A stretch of DNA of 64,000 nucleotides from Selaginella tamariscina (Eukaryota > Streptophyta > Lycopodiopsida > Selaginellales > Selaginellaceae), in the NCBI GenBank assembly GCA_003024785.1, contig PUQB01000725.1:32501-96500 (forward strand). Direction: 5' to 3'. Shown here in pieces: positions 61,650 to 64,000 of this stretch. Numbering within the stretch: the stretch's first letter is position 1; every line of letters begins with the position of its first letter. The notes under the pieces were generated by a model, which ran no database searches, was not told the DNA's origin, and was given only the letters and a program-made list of their open reading frames with translations. The position numbers and the translations under genes are program-made.

Positions 61650-63410
61650 TGTAACAGTCCTGCCCACAGTAGTAAGCTGCCTCACTCACCACCCAACCGT
61701 AGAGCAAGAGCTCATCCCCGAGCTAGGCAGTCTCCCTGCAATTCTCCTCAGCTCCCCGTAAGCTCTCAGCTTCTCTCGCTACACCCCCCCAAAAGCCCTT
61801 ATACTATATTATATATATTATAAATACAGTGTGCTATTATGGGCATACAGTCTCTTACATTCCTCCCCCTATTGAAGTCCTTGTCCTCAATGACGTACTG
61901 TGCACATTCAAGTTCTGCGACGCGCTTTGGAGGAGGTGGGACTGGACTATCATCATTTGGGTTTCACCCTTGTGTCCATCATCCATCTCTAGATTCGCAT
62001 GCACGTCGTCACGTACAGCAGTCTTCAATTGACTCACATGAAAGACCGGATGAAGTTGCACTTCTATAGTAGGTGCAACTTATACGCTACTTCATTAACC
62101 TACGCAATAACCTCAAATGGACTGGCATAACAAGGTGCAAGCTTGTTTGACTTGCTGGCTTTGAGCTGAGTTATAGATCCTACTTAAGAGATGAAGGAAA
62201 TACACTCATAGATATACCTTATCTCCAACCTTGAACTTGATAAGAGCGTTTTGCATCAGCATACTTGTGTACTCTATCCTGAGCTTTAAGCAAGTTCTTC
62301 CTACAAATTAGTAGGATTTCTTCCAGTTCTCCAACAAGGCTACGAGCTTGTTGATCAGTACCAAGCTTACTCCACTGAATACCCACATCGGCTGGAGTTC
62401 TTGGATGCCTGCCATGATATGCATAATATGGACTGTAACCCAAGCCACTATGCATACTGTTGTTGTAAGCAAACTCTGCTAATGGCAAAACTTATCCCAC
62501 TGCCCCGGCATCTCCCGACACTTGCTTGTAACATATCCTCCACAATTTGATTCACCCACTCAGTTTGCCCATCAGTCTGAGGGTGATCTCCACTAGAAAA
62601 ATTCAATCTGGTTGATAAAGCTCATAGAAGACACCCAAAAAGAACTGGTGAATTTGGAGTCACGATCGCTAATGATGTTCAACGGCATTTATGCTCCGAA
62701 AACACTTGAGTCAAATAGACCATAGCTAACTCCTTGCTTTCATTCCCTTCAATGGAATGAACTTAGCATACTTGGTCAAGTGATCAACAATCACGATTTG
62801 CTCATTCTGCCTCACCGTGCATGGCATATGAGTGATGAAATCCATCGAGATGCTCTCACCTTTGGTGCGGAATCTCCAAAGGCTTCAATAAACCTGGAGT
62901 AGCAAATCACTCAGCCTCAATCATTTGGCAATCTGACATGTTTTAACATGATTCAGCACATCTGCTTTCATGTTCTTCCACGTTTCACCAATTCATATGT
63001 TTATTTCCCCGAAATGTCCAGCAAATGGATATCATGCATCTCATACATGATGGTTCGATCAACTCTGCCTTCTTTGAAAAAAGTCTAGTTCTTATAAAGT
63101 AACAAACCATCAACTTTCGAATACAGTTCCACAAGATTGTTCAAGTTGTTGTACATCATCATCCTTTAATTGAGCTTCCCCGATTATATCAACTAGCGAA
63201 CTCTCCACTCTCCCCACATTTAGTTGTCTTACTCTCGACAAAGCATCTACAACTACGTTCTCCTTCCCCTCCTTAGAGGATTGACATTCGTCACTAAACT
63301 CATGTAGACGAACTGACCAACGAGCTTGTCTTCATTCAGCTCTCGTTGAGTCAAGAAATGTCGTAGAGACATGTCAAGAAATGTCGTAGAGGCATTACAG
63401 ATTTTTATTT
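61650..63410 (-). mobile_element. Ty3/gypsy chromovirus-like fossil, 3' part
   Basis: In minus orientation: RNase H end (about 63,390-63,230), integrase (about 63,000-62,220) and a post-integrase region (to about 61,870), a polypurine tract (AGGGGGAGGAA) and a 210-bp LTR (61,859-61,650, TGTAAGAG...CTGTTACA). The 5' part is missing. At about 63,410 the element stops and the dispersed AT-rich repeat begins. It is broken in several places. Confidence 0.8.
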
Positions 63411-63419
63411 TAAGTTGAA

Positions 63420-64000
63420 ATAAAATTTTAAGTTTTATCTAAGATATATCCTTAATTATCTTATCTTAATTATAATATATTCCTGAGATTCTATCCATCT
63501 CTTAAAGGAAATTTAATTAACTTCATAATATACTTTATTACAACTTATTTTAAGTTAGATATTATAATTTTTAAGTTTTTCTTATAATTATCATTTTAAT
63601 TCCAGTTAAACTATATCTTGCATGTTGAGACTTAAACCATATATTTATAAGATGTTACAACTCTTAACTATGTATAAAAAAGTTAAATAATATTACTCAT
63701 ATATTATTTGTTGTATATATGTAATCTACATATAAGTACTTTTCATGTTTAAAAAAAGATAATGGAGGTGCCGGATTTGAACCCGGATGTCGAGTCAGTA
63801 TAGAATAGCCCAGACTCGAACTGTCGCCTGATTAACCGCTACACCCCCTTAATGACTTAAAATATTAATCGATTCTTATTCCAGTACACAACAACATGTC
63901 TTGAGATAGTTCAACAAGTATTCTTTACGTAATTTAAATTTTAATGCTGATGCAGAAAAACATTAATTATATAGCGTACATATAAAACAAATACTTTTAT
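63420..64000. repeat. Large AT-rich dispersed repeat, unit D
   Basis: Contains a minus-strand tRNA-like module with its downstream flank, but the block at 63,430-63,560 is in the plus orientation relative to unit B (45,000-45,130). The two parts are therefore arranged differently from unit B. Confidence 0.65.
63763..63848 (-). repeat. tRNA-like module, copy D
   Basis: 86 bases on the minus strand with the same ends and A- and B-box-like motifs as copy C, and a T run downstream. The internal stem is TCGAGTC/GACTCGA, where copy C has TCGAATC/GATTCGA: both sides of one pair have changed together. Confidence 0.8.

Overview
This is a nuclear window from a land plant. Every recognisable host gene belongs to a plant family (WRC zinc finger, plastid-type nucleoside diphosphate kinase, plant FYVE protein, RH7-type DEAD-box helicase, DUF810/Munc13-like protein). 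All have GT-AG introns, and the introns and spacers are AT-rich and full of GT, GA and GATA microsatellites. The species cannot be named from the sequence. Several host genes are well conserved yet change frame at isolated single bases, often in homopolymers, which looks more like assembly error than gene death.

Gene-rich left half (1-31,050). Plus strand: a WRC-domain gene, a plastid-type CBM20 starch-binding protein, and a chloroplast NDPK. After a 3.2-kb AT-rich gap, an LTR fragment and about 1.5 kb of mostly unassigned sequence comes a FYVE protein built from repeated DM14-like modules. This gene meets the minus-strand RH7 helicase gene tail to tail. Next are an unrecognised minus-strand coding patch, a small three-exon protein with a winged-helix-like C-terminus, another unrecognised minus-strand ORF, and a 13-exon DUF810 gene.

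Repeat-rich right half (31,050-64,000). This half is dominated by fossil LTR elements. One long-LTR family (about 1.7 kb) has five copies in the window, including a solo LTR nested in an older copy with a clean 5-bp target duplication. There are two halves of a Ty3/gypsy family with 160-bp LTRs, a minus-strand gypsy reverse-transcriptase relic, and a minus-strand chromovirus-like fragment. Between them lies an AT-rich dispersed repeat carrying a tRNA-like, Pol III-type module in four copies, two of which show compensatory change in an internal stem. There is also an inverted duplicate of the DUF810 3' end, a multi-exon transposon-type gene with a DUF8039-like domain, a 290-bp-arm palindrome carrying two facing tRNA-derived modules, and a 72-bp satellite with higher-order structure.

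The genes do not form a pathway. CBM20 and NDPK are both probably plastid proteins, and RH7 is a nucleolar ribosome-biogenesis helicase. The RH7 and winged-helix genes share telo-box-type promoter motifs. The least explained parts are the tRNA-like module, the palindrome, the DUF8039-type gene with its unrecognised last exon, and the alternating-module FYVE protein.
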